A stretch of DNA of 38,415 bases from Algibacter sp. (lineage in GTDB: Bacteria; Bacteroidota; Bacteroidia; Flavobacteriales; Flavobacteriaceae): the NCBI RefSeq assembly GCF_029245835.1, contig NZ_JAQWOO010000040.1:1-38415 (forward strand), read 5' to 3'. Of this stretch, positions 1-8,235 are shown in pieces (the first letter of the stretch is position 1; each line of letters opens with the position of its first letter). The notes under the pieces were generated by a model, which was not told the DNA's origin, ran no database searches, and worked only from the letters and a program-made list of their open reading frames with translations. Made by a program: the position numbers and the translations under genes.

Positions 1-2001
1 TATAGTGTGTACTAAATTATCATTTATAAAAACCTTGTAAGTCGTTCCACTAACTTCTCCTCGTATGACATCACCTTCTACTACGGTATAATTAACTTTA
101 CCTATAGATCTTACTGAACCGTTAGTCATAACTAACATCTGTACTACACTACCACTACACTGCCATACTACACTCGATGTTGCATCACATCTAAGTGCTA
201 TACCCGACCAAGAAACGCCACCTCCTGCAAAAGTAGCTTCTGCCCATTGGTCGTCACCAAAAGTTCCCTTACGGAAAGCTACAGCAAATGTTCCTCCGCC
301 TGTCTCAATATTTTCAACTGTATTTGAAACTATACCAGCAGCGCCTCCTCCAAGTCCTGTAGAATGAGTCCAGTCTGGACCTAAATCATTAGAATCTGTT
401 CTATTAAAATTATCTGAAAAAAGATTGCCGCCATTCGCTGTATAGCCATCGCCATCAGCATCGATAACTACTGAGCCATCAGAAGTCGCTGGATTACAAT
501 CATCATCAATACCATTATTAACAATTTCTGTTGCGCCTGGATTGACATTCTCATCCGTATCATCACAATCGGTATTGTTATCAACATACCCTGATGGTTT
601 TGGGGCTGAAATTTGAGTCACAAAAGGATTACCAAAAGTATCTGAATCCAAATCCTGATACCAAGTTCTGGTTTTTTCAATAGTGAAATAATCAGTTATA
701 TCTCCATTTTTCCTTAAAAATTTTAGAGTAATGTTATAATCATTCACTTCAAGAATTGAAGATCCCAGGTTTGATACAGAATAATACATGGCATTATGAT
801 CTAAACTAGCAGCTGTTTCGTCTGAAGCCGTGGAGGTTACCACATAAACAGTACCTAATCCAGCATTTTCTCCAACACTTGTTTTACTATATGCCCCGTC
901 ACCATTAATTTTACCATCCCCTTGACCCGTTTGACCAACTGTGTGTGTTGCTAAATCAAATGTATTTGACAATCCATAATGACCATTAATGAAATAAGAT
1001 CTCTCATAAGAAACGCTGTGTGCTGCGATTACTAAATCTACTCCATTATCTTCGAGCATAGGAACAAAATTCTCCCTCATTTCCCTTAATTCAATTCCAG
1101 CAGGATTGCCATCGCCATCAAAACCTTCAGAAGCATGATAACCCTTTGAATAAGGTGGATGATGCCATAATGCCACTATCCATTGTTGAGTTGTGTTCTG
1201 AATATCATTTTCAGCCCAATCGTACATAGCACCTCCAACTGCCCTATTTTCATCAAAAGAATTCAATACAATAAAATGTATATTACCATAATCGAAGGAA
1301 TAATATGATTCTGTCCCAGATGCCATCCCTCCGGACTCTCCTGATGTAGGAAATGTAAAAATATCGTAATACGGTCCTGTTTGTGATCCTGAGTTTGCTG
1401 TTTCACCTTCATGATTTCCTAAACAAGACCAGGCAATTGTATTTTTTAATTGAGAATCATAGGTGTCAAAAATTTTCTCCTGATATTCAGAATCCGTACC
1501 ACTATTCATTGCATTATCTCCTAAGAAAAGTATTCCATCCGATTCATTAGATCCAATATAAGAATAGTAGGCGTCTCTAACTTCTTCTGCATCTTGTCTT
1601 GCGGAACTACCGCCGCGACCTGCATTTCCAACAACCCAAAAAGTGTATGGGTTTGATGTTCCAATAGTAGGATGCGTTTTAAAGTAAATGTCTGTACTGC
1701 CACTTAGTAAAGCTCCGCCTGTTCCTATCCTGTAAAAATATTTTGTACCTGGTGATAATCCTGTAATTTCTAGTTCGTGATCAGTTTTAGGAGTTGTTTG
1801 ACTCAAAGATAAATTATAGCTTGTATCCGTACTATATTCTATAATCGACGATGTACTAGAATTTGTTCTCCATTTTACAATAACACTTGTTGGTGTGCCT
1901 TTTTGAAGATAAGGGCCTCTAATGATAGTTTGGCTTAATGAAATGTAACTAACAAATAAGCTAAGACTTGCAGCTAATAATAATTTGTAATTCTGTTTCA
2001 T
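1..2001 (-). CDS. Secreted purple-acid-phosphatase-like metallophosphoesterase, 3' end off window
   Basis: An open frame from ATG at 2001 runs to the left edge without a stop (667 codons), so the C-terminus is missing. Visible parts: a signal peptide (about residues 1-24), an FN3-like purple acid phosphatase N-domain (26-110), a calcineurin-like domain (about 118-350), a MopE-type Asp-rich repeat (DCDDTDENVNPG onward, 478-503) likely to bind Ca2+, and from about 525 a jelly-roll/LamG-like region starting FSDNFNRTDSND. Phosphoesterase blocks are recognisable: LGDN at 160-163, LGNHE at 194-198, WHHPPY at 279-284 and AHSVSYER at 327-334. Usual metal ligands are changed at three places: GNAG instead of GDxG (N126), GDNAM instead of GDxxY (M165), and AHSV instead of GHxH (V330). 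Secretion is clear; phosphatase activity is doubtful. A type IX secretion C-terminal domain could lie off-window. Confidence 0.85.
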   Translation of the reverse strand, partial: MKQNYKLLLAASLSLFVSYISLSQTIIRGPYLQKGTPTSVIVKWRTNSSTSSIIEYSTDTSYNLSLSQTTPKTDHELEITGLSPGTKYFYRIGTGGALLSGSTDIYFKTHPTIGTSNPYTFWVVGNAGRGGSSARQDAEEVRDAYYSYIGSNESDGILFLGDNAMNSGTDSEYQEKIFDTYDSQLKNTIAWSCLGNHEGETANSGSQTGPYYDIFTFPTSGESGGMASGTESYYSFDYGNIHFIVLNSFDENRAVGGAMYDWAENDIQNTTQQWIVALWHHPPYSKGYHASEGFDGDGNPAGIELREMRENFVPMLEDNGVDLVIAAHSVSYERSYFINGHYGLSNTFDLATHTVGQTGQGDGKINGDGAYSKTSVGENAGLGTVYVVTSTASDETAASLDHNAMYYSVSNLGSSILEVNDYNITLKFLRKNGDITDYFTIEKTRTWYQDLDSDTFGNPFVTQISAPKPSGYVDNNTDCDDTDENVNPGATEIVNNGIDDDCNPATSDGSVVIDADGDGYTANGGNLFSDNFNRTDSNDLGPDWTHSTGLGGGAAGIVSNTVENIETGGGTFAVAFRKGTFGDDQWAEATFAGGGVSWSGIALRCDATSSVVWQCSGSVVQMLVMTNGSVRSIGKVNYTVVEGDVIRGEVSGTTYKVFINDNLVHTI

Positions 2002-2661
2002 AACAACTTAATTTATTCTGTTATGTTTCATATTTGATTAAGTAAATTCTCATGGGTACTTAAATCAAATCAGCAAAAAGCATCAATACTTTAAAAAGTG
2101 AATTAATAAGTTAAAATTATGCTAAAGGTTTTCATAACAAAAGATTTATATAAACAATTTATAAAATGTTAATAGAATTAAAACTGATAAATATCATTTA
2201 CCAAATAATATTTATCTTACACATATATAGTTGTACAATAAGCAATATGATACGTATAGTATAATCAAAACATACCGTCAAATAAAGAGTGTTCCGTTAA
2301 CATTTCAGAAGAAAATTTTAAGAATTAATTTTTTTTTAGAAACTGTAGAAAACTTTCGATTTTTACCAAACCTCAAGTTACATAACATGTTACACTTATT
2401 ATAACCCCTACAAGTTCAGAATGATATTTTAAATAATGCATTCGAGAAAAGAAATATTAACTTTTCTAGCTTTAGAAATAGAAAGCATAATATTTTTAAA
2501 ACATTAAAAATCATATTTTGTAATTTTAAATATCCTACTTTTTTTATTCAAAAAAATATCTTTATTAAGTCGAACTCAGGTTTTGAGGAACTATACTTGT
2601 ATTTAATTTTTTGTTATTAAAAAAATACCTAAAACGACATATATTCACCATTTTAAGATTC
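2002..2661. other. Non-coding spacer upstream of the phosphoesterase gene
   Basis: About 660 bases of very AT-rich DNA with no convincing gene on either strand. It must contain the promoter of the minus-strand phosphoesterase gene, but I found no good match to the flavobacterial -7 element. The only clear structure is a perfect 9-bp inverted repeat at 2186-2216, listed separately. Confidence 0.6.
2186..2216. repeat. 9-bp perfect inverted repeat
   Basis: GATAAATAT (2186-2194) and ATATTTATC (2208-2216) are exact reverse complements separated by 13 bases. The repeat lies about 185 bases upstream of the phosphoesterase start. It could be a regulator site or a hairpin in a long leader. In AT-rich DNA a chance origin is possible. 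Confidence 0.35.
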
Positions 2662-2703
2662 AAAAAAAAGGAGCAGAAATTTTTGCTTTCTACTCCTTTT
2701 AAT
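2662..2703 (-). terminator. Rho-independent terminator of the SDR/lactonase/GT2/ATP-grasp operon
   Basis: Read on the minus strand, AAAAGGAGTAGAAA and TTTCTGCTCCTTTT form a 14-bp stem with one G.U pair around a GCAAAAA loop, followed by a T run (A run at 2662-2669 on the plus strand). It lies about 120 bases after the stop of the last operon gene (2824), where the operon should end. Confidence 0.85.
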
Positions 2704-2823
2704 TAATCTTTTAGTCTAACAGAACTTTTTAAGTATCCTTGATTTTTTGGTTTTTTTCCTTTGTGATTTCGTTATCAAGTTTTTTTTACAAACCGTTTAT
2801 TATAAACGACATAATAAATTATT

Positions 2824-3594
2824 TTACCTTCCTAAATATCCCCCATCAACTGGGATAATAGTACCCGTAATATAATCACTAGCTGGTGATGCTAAAAACA
2901 CTGTTAATCCTTTTATATCCTCTCCATTACCCCACCTTTTCATAGGAACTCTCATGAACACTTCTTCTGTTCTTTTTTTGTCATTTATCAAGGCCGTATT
3001 TAACTGCGTATCCATATATCCAGGAGCTATACCGTTAACACAAATTCCCTTATCTGCCCAATCATTGGATAGGGCTTTGGTTAACTGTGCAACACCTCCT
3101 TTAGAAGCAGCATAAGCTGGAATAGTGATTCCTCCTAAAAAGCTCATTAAAGAGGCTATATTTATTATTTTTCCGCCTCCATTTTCTATCATGGTATTGC
3201 CTGCATATTTACAATAATAGAAAGTAGCATCTAAATTTATTGCAATAACCTTACTCCACTCCTCCTCTGGAAAATCTTCACTAGGATATCTTCTTTGAAT
3301 CCCTGCAGAGTTTATTAAAATATCTACAGTACCTCCCAAAATTTCTAAAGCAGCTTTATAGGAATCTTTAATTTGTTCAATCTTACTTACATCTGCTTTA
3401 AAAGGACTAACATTAAGTCCCTTATCAACCAGATCTTTACACATATCAAATACGCGATCATCATAATCAATAACTACAGTTTGGGCACCTGCTTCAGATA
3501 TTGCTTCAACCATAGCTATTCCAAGATCACCTGCTCCTCCAACTACAATAGCCTTTTTTCCTGTTAACTTAAACTGTTCTAAAATATTTTGCAT
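2824..3594 (-). CDS. SDR family oxidoreductase, KduD-like
   Basis: A 256-residue classical short-chain dehydrogenase/reductase. Nucleotide-binding glycines are GGAGDLG (19-25), followed by acidic D43 at the end of strand beta-2, which favours NAD(H). NSAG is at 95-98, N120 is the structural Asn, and the catalytic Ser-Tyr-Lys are S148, Y161 and K165. NSAGIQRR, the NGIAPGYMDT segment and the ending VDGGYLGR resemble 2-deoxy-D-gluconate 3-dehydrogenase (KduD). It is the last gene of a five-gene minus-strand operon, 92 bases after the ATP-grasp gene, with a terminator downstream. No pectin-degradation genes (KduI, polygalacturonase, SusCD) are nearby, so I infer it reduces or oxidises a sugar or sugar acid for glycan synthesis. 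The family is certain; the substrate is unknown. Confidence 0.9.
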   Translation of the reverse strand: MQNILEQFKLTGKKAIVVGGAGDLGIAMVEAISEAGAQTVVIDYDDRVFDMCKDLVDKGLNVSPFKADVSKIEQIKDSYKAALEILGGTVDILINSAGIQRRYPSEDFPEEEWSKVIAINLDATFYYCKYAGNTMIENGGGKIINIASLMSFLGGITIPAYAASKGGVAQLTKALSNDWADKGICVNGIAPGYMDTQLNTALINDKKRTEEVFMRVPMKRWGNGEDIKGLTVFLASPASDYITGTIIPVDGGYLGR

Positions 3595-3686
3595 TATTTA
3601 GTTTTTTATTTCTAAATCCTATAATTTATATTTCAAAATAAAGGGATTTTGTTTTGTTTTTATCTATTTGTTAATTCCTGAATAAA

Positions 3687-4979
3687 TTACTTTTTATCAA
3701 AAATATAATCCTCTGTATTCCATGGTTTTACCCATTCCAAAACCATATCGTTTCCTTTAGGGTCAGTAATTTTTAATAAGTTTTGAATGTCTTCAATAGT
3801 TTGATTAATCTCAAAAATTGAATTTCCAGCAGTATAAATTCTGAATAAAACCTGTCTTTCTGTACCAATAAAATCTTCCTTCACAGTATCACCTTCATGA
3901 AAGCGTTCTACAACAAAATGAACATTCTTATGCGCTTTCATTTCATCCAAGCCTTCAATTGAATCAATTTTTCCTGCTTTTAAAAGAACCCAAACAGAAC
4001 AAGCCGCTTTACCTCTAAACATGTAGTCATTTTTTTCGGGAAAATCATCTTCCCCAAAAACACCTGTAAATGCATAGTTTATTAGCATTTTTCTGTGATC
4101 AAACTCATTAATATGAGCGAGATGAATATGAGGCGCTTCGCCTTGTAGTCTAAATCCTGGGTCATATATATAAAAATTATTGTTTTCAATAAAAAACTGA
4201 ATATTGAGTACTCCAGCCGGAACATTTAGTCCTTCAAACATCGCACATAATTTAGGATGCACTTCTTTTAAAAACAATTCGGTATACATTGAAGGATATA
4301 CTGTACCTGTTGCAATTGGACTGGAATCACCTTGTAACCTTGTTAGTTGCCTGTCATAAGTTGCTGAAAGGTAGGGGGTGCCGTTTCTAAAAGTATAATA
4401 CACCGCCATATCATCACAATTTGTATCCATATATTTTTCAACCAAGACTACGCCTTTCTTAGAATGTTTCAATGCATTGTGCACGGTAGCAATATAGTCT
4501 TCATCATCTCTACAAATCTTCATTCCTACTCCTCCACCACTATCTACTGGTTTCACCATTAAAGGATAACTAATGTCTTTTGGTTTTTCTATTTCAGAAT
4601 CTTTTGTTAAATAAATTCCAGGGATGTCCTGTATATCGTACTTTTCACAATAACGTTTAAATCCATCCTTACTGCAAAATGCATCTATAGCCTTTTCATT
4701 TGCATAGCAGGGCATGTTTAACTTTTCACAGATCTTCTGGTATGGTATGACTAAAATATCAGCAACCCCAACTAAAATACCATCCACATTTCTTTCTCTT
4801 GCAACAGCTACAATTCCATCAACATCAAAACCATCTATCTCATAGGTTTCAGAGGCTCTTTTTTTCGCAGGAGTGTCAGGAACTGGATCAATAACAATAG
4901 TGTGTATGCCCATTGATTCTGCAATATCTACCAAAACAGCAGTTTCAGGGTTTCCTCCAAGAATTATAAGTTTTTTCAT
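3687..4979 (-). CDS. ATP-grasp domain carboxylate ligase
   Basis: A 430-residue ATP-grasp enzyme of the carbamoyl-phosphate-synthase-like type. An N-terminal Rossmann-like pre-ATP domain starts IILGGNPETAVLVDIA (5-20). The central domain has the ATP-binding Lys and Gly-rich loop in VKPVDSGGGVG (142-152) and VEKYM (180-184). The usual Mg2+ motif E-x-N-x-R appears as YDPGFR (272-277), with Gly in place of Asn. A C-terminal lobe follows (about 320-430). Members join a carboxylate, through an acyl phosphate, to an amine or other nucleophile. It sits 41 bases after the GT2 gene and before the KduD-like SDR. A sugar acid released by the lactonase-like protein of the operon is a possible substrate, which is inference. 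It could also ligate amino acids independently. Confidence 0.88.
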   Translation of the reverse strand: MKKLIILGGNPETAVLVDIAESMGIHTIVIDPVPDTPAKKRASETYEIDGFDVDGIVAVARERNVDGILVGVADILVIPYQKICEKLNMPCYANEKAIDAFCSKDGFKRYCEKYDIQDIPGIYLTKDSEIEKPKDISYPLMVKPVDSGGGVGMKICRDDEDYIATVHNALKHSKKGVVLVEKYMDTNCDDMAVYYTFRNGTPYLSATYDRQLTRLQGDSSPIATGTVYPSMYTELFLKEVHPKLCAMFEGLNVPAGVLNIQFFIENNNFYIYDPGFRLQGEAPHIHLAHINEFDHRKMLINYAFTGVFGEDDFPEKNDYMFRGKAACSVWVLLKAGKIDSIEGLDEMKAHKNVHFVVERFHEGDTVKEDFIGTERQVLFRIYTAGNSIFEINQTIEDIQNLLKITDPKGNDMVLEWVKPWNTEDYIFDKK

Positions 4980-5020
4980 TTGTATTTGTATTTAATGATA
5001 TTTTTATTAATTTTTTCTAC

Positions 5021-6256
5021 TCAATTAATTCCAACGTATTTAAAATCTTCATCAAAACCTAAATGAGATAATAGGTTACTTATTTCTTCTTCGTTAGAAT
5101 TTATTTTTACAATTTTATTTTTATCAATACCCATTAAATCCAATTCGGTTTTAATTGAAGCATAAGTAGTTGGATTAATAGTTGCGATTATTAAAAAATC
5201 AAAGTCATTGTTGTTAATGGAACTGATGGGTTCAACAGTATTTCCATCTATATTTAAATCGTGAAAATCAACGTCAATCCACTTAACAATTTGAAAAAAA
5301 CCTACTTTTTTATTAGTCGATAAAATATGCTGTCCGAAAGAACCAGAACTATAAACTACGACTTTTGAGCCCTGTTCTAACCTCAAAAAGGGATTGAATA
5401 AAATACCACCAGAAGGATCCTCAATCAATCCTCCAGATCTAATCAAAATTTGTGAGTATAAATAATATTTAATTTGTTTACTTAGATTTTCTTGACTAAG
5501 CACATGACTTAGTTTTAGTTTTAAAAAGTTCATCAGTAAACCTAATCTGTAATATTCAATTTTAGGATTTTCTATAGATTTTACTATGGAATCATGCCTT
5601 TGTCTGTAATAATAAAGTGGAATTCTACTTATTACTAAACTTTTTGAAATGGCTAGGTAAGAATAGGTTATTGCCGCATCTTCACCCATAATAATTTCGT
5701 TTGGAACATCAAAAAGGACTTGATTTAATAATGCTCTTTTAAAAAGCTTATTCCAAACGTATGTAGATATATCGTGTTCGCAAAAATCACCATTATAAAT
5801 TGCATTTGGTAAAATTGAAGATTTGATTTCATTCTCATTGTAAATCCCTGCTATTTTCGGTTTAATAGTTTCAATTTTTCCATCAAATTCTCTAAAACGA
5901 CCTGTCTCAACTAGGTCAGAATTATTTGCTTCGGCAAGTTTAAATAACGTATCTAGATAAAACTTATCTACCCAATCGTCTCCATCAACATAAGAAATAT
6001 ATTTGCCCTTAGCGGCTTTTAAACCTGCTTTTCTTGCACTTAATAACCCGCCGTTTTTTTTATGAATAACTTTTATTCTAGTATCTTTTTTCGAATAATC
6101 ATCACAAATTTTTGGACAATTATCAGGACTACCATCATCTACCAAAATTAGTTCAAAGTTCAAGAATGATTGATTTAAAAGGCTATCAATACATTCAGGT
6201 AAATACTTTTCAATTCGAAAAATTGGAACTATTACGCTAATTTGAACAGTAATCAT
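5021..6256 (-). CDS. GT2 family glycosyltransferase with C-terminal Rossmann-like domain
   Basis: 411 residues. The N-terminal GT-A domain starts ISVIVPIFRIEKYLPECIDS, with LVDDGSPDN (38-46) for nucleotide binding and the DxD-like metal motif DGDDW (91-95). The chain GGLLSARKAGLKAAKGKYIS is typical of capsule and LPS transferases using UDP- or dTDP-sugars. After about residue 300, KVVVYSSGSFGQ and DFDFLIIATINPTTY look like a Rossmann-like nucleotide-binding module, as occasionally appended to glycosyltransferases. It has no transmembrane segment and so is probably a cytoplasmic enzyme acting at the membrane face. It sits 4 bases after the SMP-30-like gene, which suggests co-translation. Donor and acceptor cannot be read from the sequence. 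Confidence 0.9.
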   Translation of the reverse strand: MITVQISVIVPIFRIEKYLPECIDSLLNQSFLNFELILVDDGSPDNCPKICDDYSKKDTRIKVIHKKNGGLLSARKAGLKAAKGKYISYVDGDDWVDKFYLDTLFKLAEANNSDLVETGRFREFDGKIETIKPKIAGIYNENEIKSSILPNAIYNGDFCEHDISTYVWNKLFKRALLNQVLFDVPNEIIMGEDAAITYSYLAISKSLVISRIPLYYYRQRHDSIVKSIENPKIEYYRLGLLMNFLKLKLSHVLSQENLSKQIKYYLYSQILIRSGGLIEDPSGGILFNPFLRLEQGSKVVVYSSGSFGQHILSTNKKVGFFQIVKWIDVDFHDLNIDGNTVEPISSINNNDFDFLIIATINPTTYASIKTELDLMGIDKNKIVKINSNEEEISNLLSHLGFDEDFKYVGIN

Positions 6257-6260
6257 AAAT

Positions 6261-7079
6261 TTAAATTTTATCTAATTCTAAGTAAAACAATCCGCCTCCG
6301 TAAATATCTTCTTTAAAGTCTTCTTTAGCTGTTGTAATATATAAGTTAGAATAATTATCAAAACAACATGAGGTAACGTTACTACAAGGCAATTTTATTT
6401 CTTCTATCTTTTCACCGTTTAAAGGATTCCATTTAGATATACATCCACCGCCCCATTCAGCAATCCATAGCATACCGCTTTTATCAATACACATACCATC
6501 AGGATTACCAGCACCTGTAAATTCAATGACGTTTGATTTAAACTTTACCTCTCCAGTTTTTAAATCATAAGCATACTTCGCTACTTTTTTTGTTGGTGTA
6601 TCAATAAAGTAAAGAAATTTACCATCGTGCGAAAAGGCTAAACCATTTGAAATAGTGGTGTTTTTAATAATTGTTTTATACTCACCCTTATAATAAGAAA
6701 ATACCCTTCCTATTTTTTCTTTAACTTCTGGATACCCCATTGTTCCAATAATAACTCTTCCGATTGGGTCTTTTATTCCATCATTATATCTCACCGATTT
6801 ATCTATATCAATTTGAAAAACTAATTTCTTTTGTAATGTATTGAAATCAATTTCGAAAAAACCATTTTTAGAGGACACTAAAATTATTTTTCTTTTTAAT
6901 AAAAAAACACAACTAACAGGAGAATCTAGTTTCATACTTAAAATTTCTTTAGTTGAAGGATTATAACAATAAACCAAACAATCCAAAATAGAAACAAAAT
7001 AGAGATAATTGTTTTCTTTATCAAAAACAGGACCTTCTAAAAGTTCTGAACTAGAATAAAAAACTAAAGATGGAATCAT
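6261..7079 (-). CDS. SMP-30/gluconolactonase/LRE-like lactonase
   Basis: 272 residues forming a six-bladed beta-propeller of the SMP-30/regucalcin family, which hydrolyses sugar lactones using one divalent metal. All four family metal positions are recognisable: E15 (LEGPVF), N99 (RYNDG), N145 (ISNGLAF) and D194 (GNPDGM). The block KDPIGRVIIGTMGYP is also characteristic. There is no signal peptide, so it is cytoplasmic. It lies between an SDR (8-base gap) and the GT2 gene (4-base gap). An SDR that oxidises a cyclic sugar to a lactone followed by this hydrolase would yield an aldonic acid; that pairing is inference. It could instead act as a regulator or on a non-sugar lactone. Confidence 0.9.
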   Translation of the reverse strand: MIPSLVFYSSSELLEGPVFDKENNYLYFVSILDCLVYCYNPSTKEILSMKLDSPVSCVFLLKRKIILVSSKNGFFEIDFNTLQKKLVFQIDIDKSVRYNDGIKDPIGRVIIGTMGYPEVKEKIGRVFSYYKGEYKTIIKNTTISNGLAFSHDGKFLYFIDTPTKKVAKYAYDLKTGEVKFKSNVIEFTGAGNPDGMCIDKSGMLWIAEWGGGCISKWNPLNGEKIEEIKLPCSNVTSCCFDNYSNLYITTAKEDFKEDIYGGGLFYLELDKI

Positions 7080-7087
7080 AAAATTAA

Positions 7088-7834
7088 TTATATATATTGA
7101 CCCGCAGTTACTCTAATCAATGAACCTGTTGTCATTGCAGATTCATCAGAGATTAAATGCATTACTGCAGGCACAGGATCAAAACGATTACAAATACGAC
7201 CCAATGGAAGAATTTTAGCGGCTTTGCGTTTTAATTCTTCTTCAGTCATTCCTTCTGAATCTCTTAATTCAATTTCTCCTTCTGTATTTGTCCAACCCAT
7301 AACCACGTAATTTGATCGAATACCATGCTCAGCATAATGATGTGCTAAATGAGTCGACAAAGTGTAAAGCGCACTTTTGGTAAGCGCATATGCCGCCCTA
7401 TTTTTCATACCATAATCCATATGAGCAGAACCAAAAAATATTATAGAACCTGTTTTGAATTCAATCATAGATTTTAATACATGTTTAAGCAGAAAATATT
7501 GAGACTTAAGATTGACATTAAAAACGCTATCATAAACATCTTCTTCAGTTTCAGTAATAGAAGCAATAGGAGTTATTCCGGAGTATAAAACTAAAGCATC
7601 TATCCTTTTAAATCTTTTTATTGTCTGAATGAAAAAATTTTCAATTTCGCTAATTGAATTTAAGTCAATTTCATGAAAATAGAGCTTATCTTCTGCTTGC
7701 AAAGATTCGATAATCTTATTTCCTTCACTAGAATTTCGACCACAAAAAGCAACATTATAACCTTTTTTTAAACAGGATTCAAGTACCGCGTTACCTACTC
7801 CTTTGGTTCCTCCTAAAATCATTACTGTTTTCAT
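7088..7834 (-). CDS. SDR family oxidoreductase, first gene of the operon
   Basis: 248 residues. The cofactor loop is GGTKGVG (8-14) and R33 after beta-2 (FCGRN) suggests NADP(H). LYSG (83-86) replaces the usual NNAG. N108, S136, Y149 and K153 form the active site (GSAHMDYG, AYALTK). The C-terminus ends ITVAGQYI-like (RVTAGQYI), an SDR C-terminal pattern. It is first in the five-gene operon and follows a 400-base divergent spacer with a candidate -7 element at 7877-7884. Its position directly before a lactonase suggests a sugar dehydrogenase or a ketoreductase in nucleotide-sugar chemistry. It is clearly a different subgroup from the SDR at the operon end, so the two are unlikely to be redundant. 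Confidence 0.9.
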   Translation of the reverse strand: MKTVMILGGTKGVGNAVLESCLKKGYNVAFCGRNSSEGNKIIESLQAEDKLYFHEIDLNSISEIENFFIQTIKRFKRIDALVLYSGITPIASITETEEDVYDSVFNVNLKSQYFLLKHVLKSMIEFKTGSIIFFGSAHMDYGMKNRAAYALTKSALYTLSTHLAHHYAEHGIRSNYVVMGWTNTEGEIELRDSEGMTEEELKRKAAKILPLGRICNRFDPVPAVMHLISDESAMTTGSLIRVTAGQYI

Positions 7835-7876
7835 AAATATGTTTAGTTAATAATATTATTTAATTTTAGCATAGTT

Positions 7877-7884
7877 CAAATCTA
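7877..7884 (-). promoter_or_regulatory. Candidate -7 element of the SDR/lactonase operon
   Basis: CAAATCTA on the plus strand reads TAGATTTG on the minus strand, a full match to the Bacteroidota -7 consensus TAnnTTTG, 43 bases before the ATG at 7834. No TTG is visible at the expected -33 spacing. Confidence 0.4.
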
Positions 7885-8204
7885 ATTTATTTAATACTAG
7901 AACTAATTATTTAATCTATATAACGAAATTAAACTCGTTTAAAAGAGTTATTAAAATTAAAAAAATAATTAAATATAAATATCAAAAAAGACTATTAAAT
8001 TAATAATCTAATTCTTTCATGTGTAAAAAAGGCATTTATGAATAATGGATAATAATGATGCTTTCGAAGCTATTTATATGAAATTTTTTCTTATTAAAAT
8101 TGAAGTCTATTCATATAAAAAGATAATATATTGCTATTATTTACACATTACATGCAGTTTGATCTTTTTAAACGAAAAAATTTAGTTTTACAATCACGAA
8201 AATG

Positions 8205-8212
8205 TACATTTG
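8205..8212 (+). promoter_or_regulatory. Candidate -7 element of the phosphoglycosyl transferase operon
   Basis: TACATTTG matches TAnnTTTG and lies 23 bases before the ATG at 8236. The -33 region is T-rich (TTTAG at 8181) rather than a clear TTG. Confidence 0.45.
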
Positions 8213-8235
8213 CTTTCTAAAAATTTAAAATTAAC

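Larger units (their letters stand above)
7835..8235. other. Divergent promoter spacer between two glycan operons
   Basis: About 400 AT-rich bases with no gene. Besides a candidate -7 box for each direction, it has a 10-bp perfect inverted repeat, TTTATATGAA (8073-8082) and TTCATATAAA (8110-8119), separated by 27 bases. The repeat may be a shared regulatory site or chance in AT-rich DNA. Confidence 0.5.

Noticed and set aside
1521-1703. A 60-codon frame inside the phosphoesterase gene
   Set aside because: It is a shifted frame of the open minus-strand coding sequence, which has clear domain motifs.
2824-3594. KduD of a pectin-degradation locus
   Set aside because: Sequence resembles KduD, but no KduI, lyase, transporter or SusCD pair is nearby, and the gene sits in a glycan-building operon.
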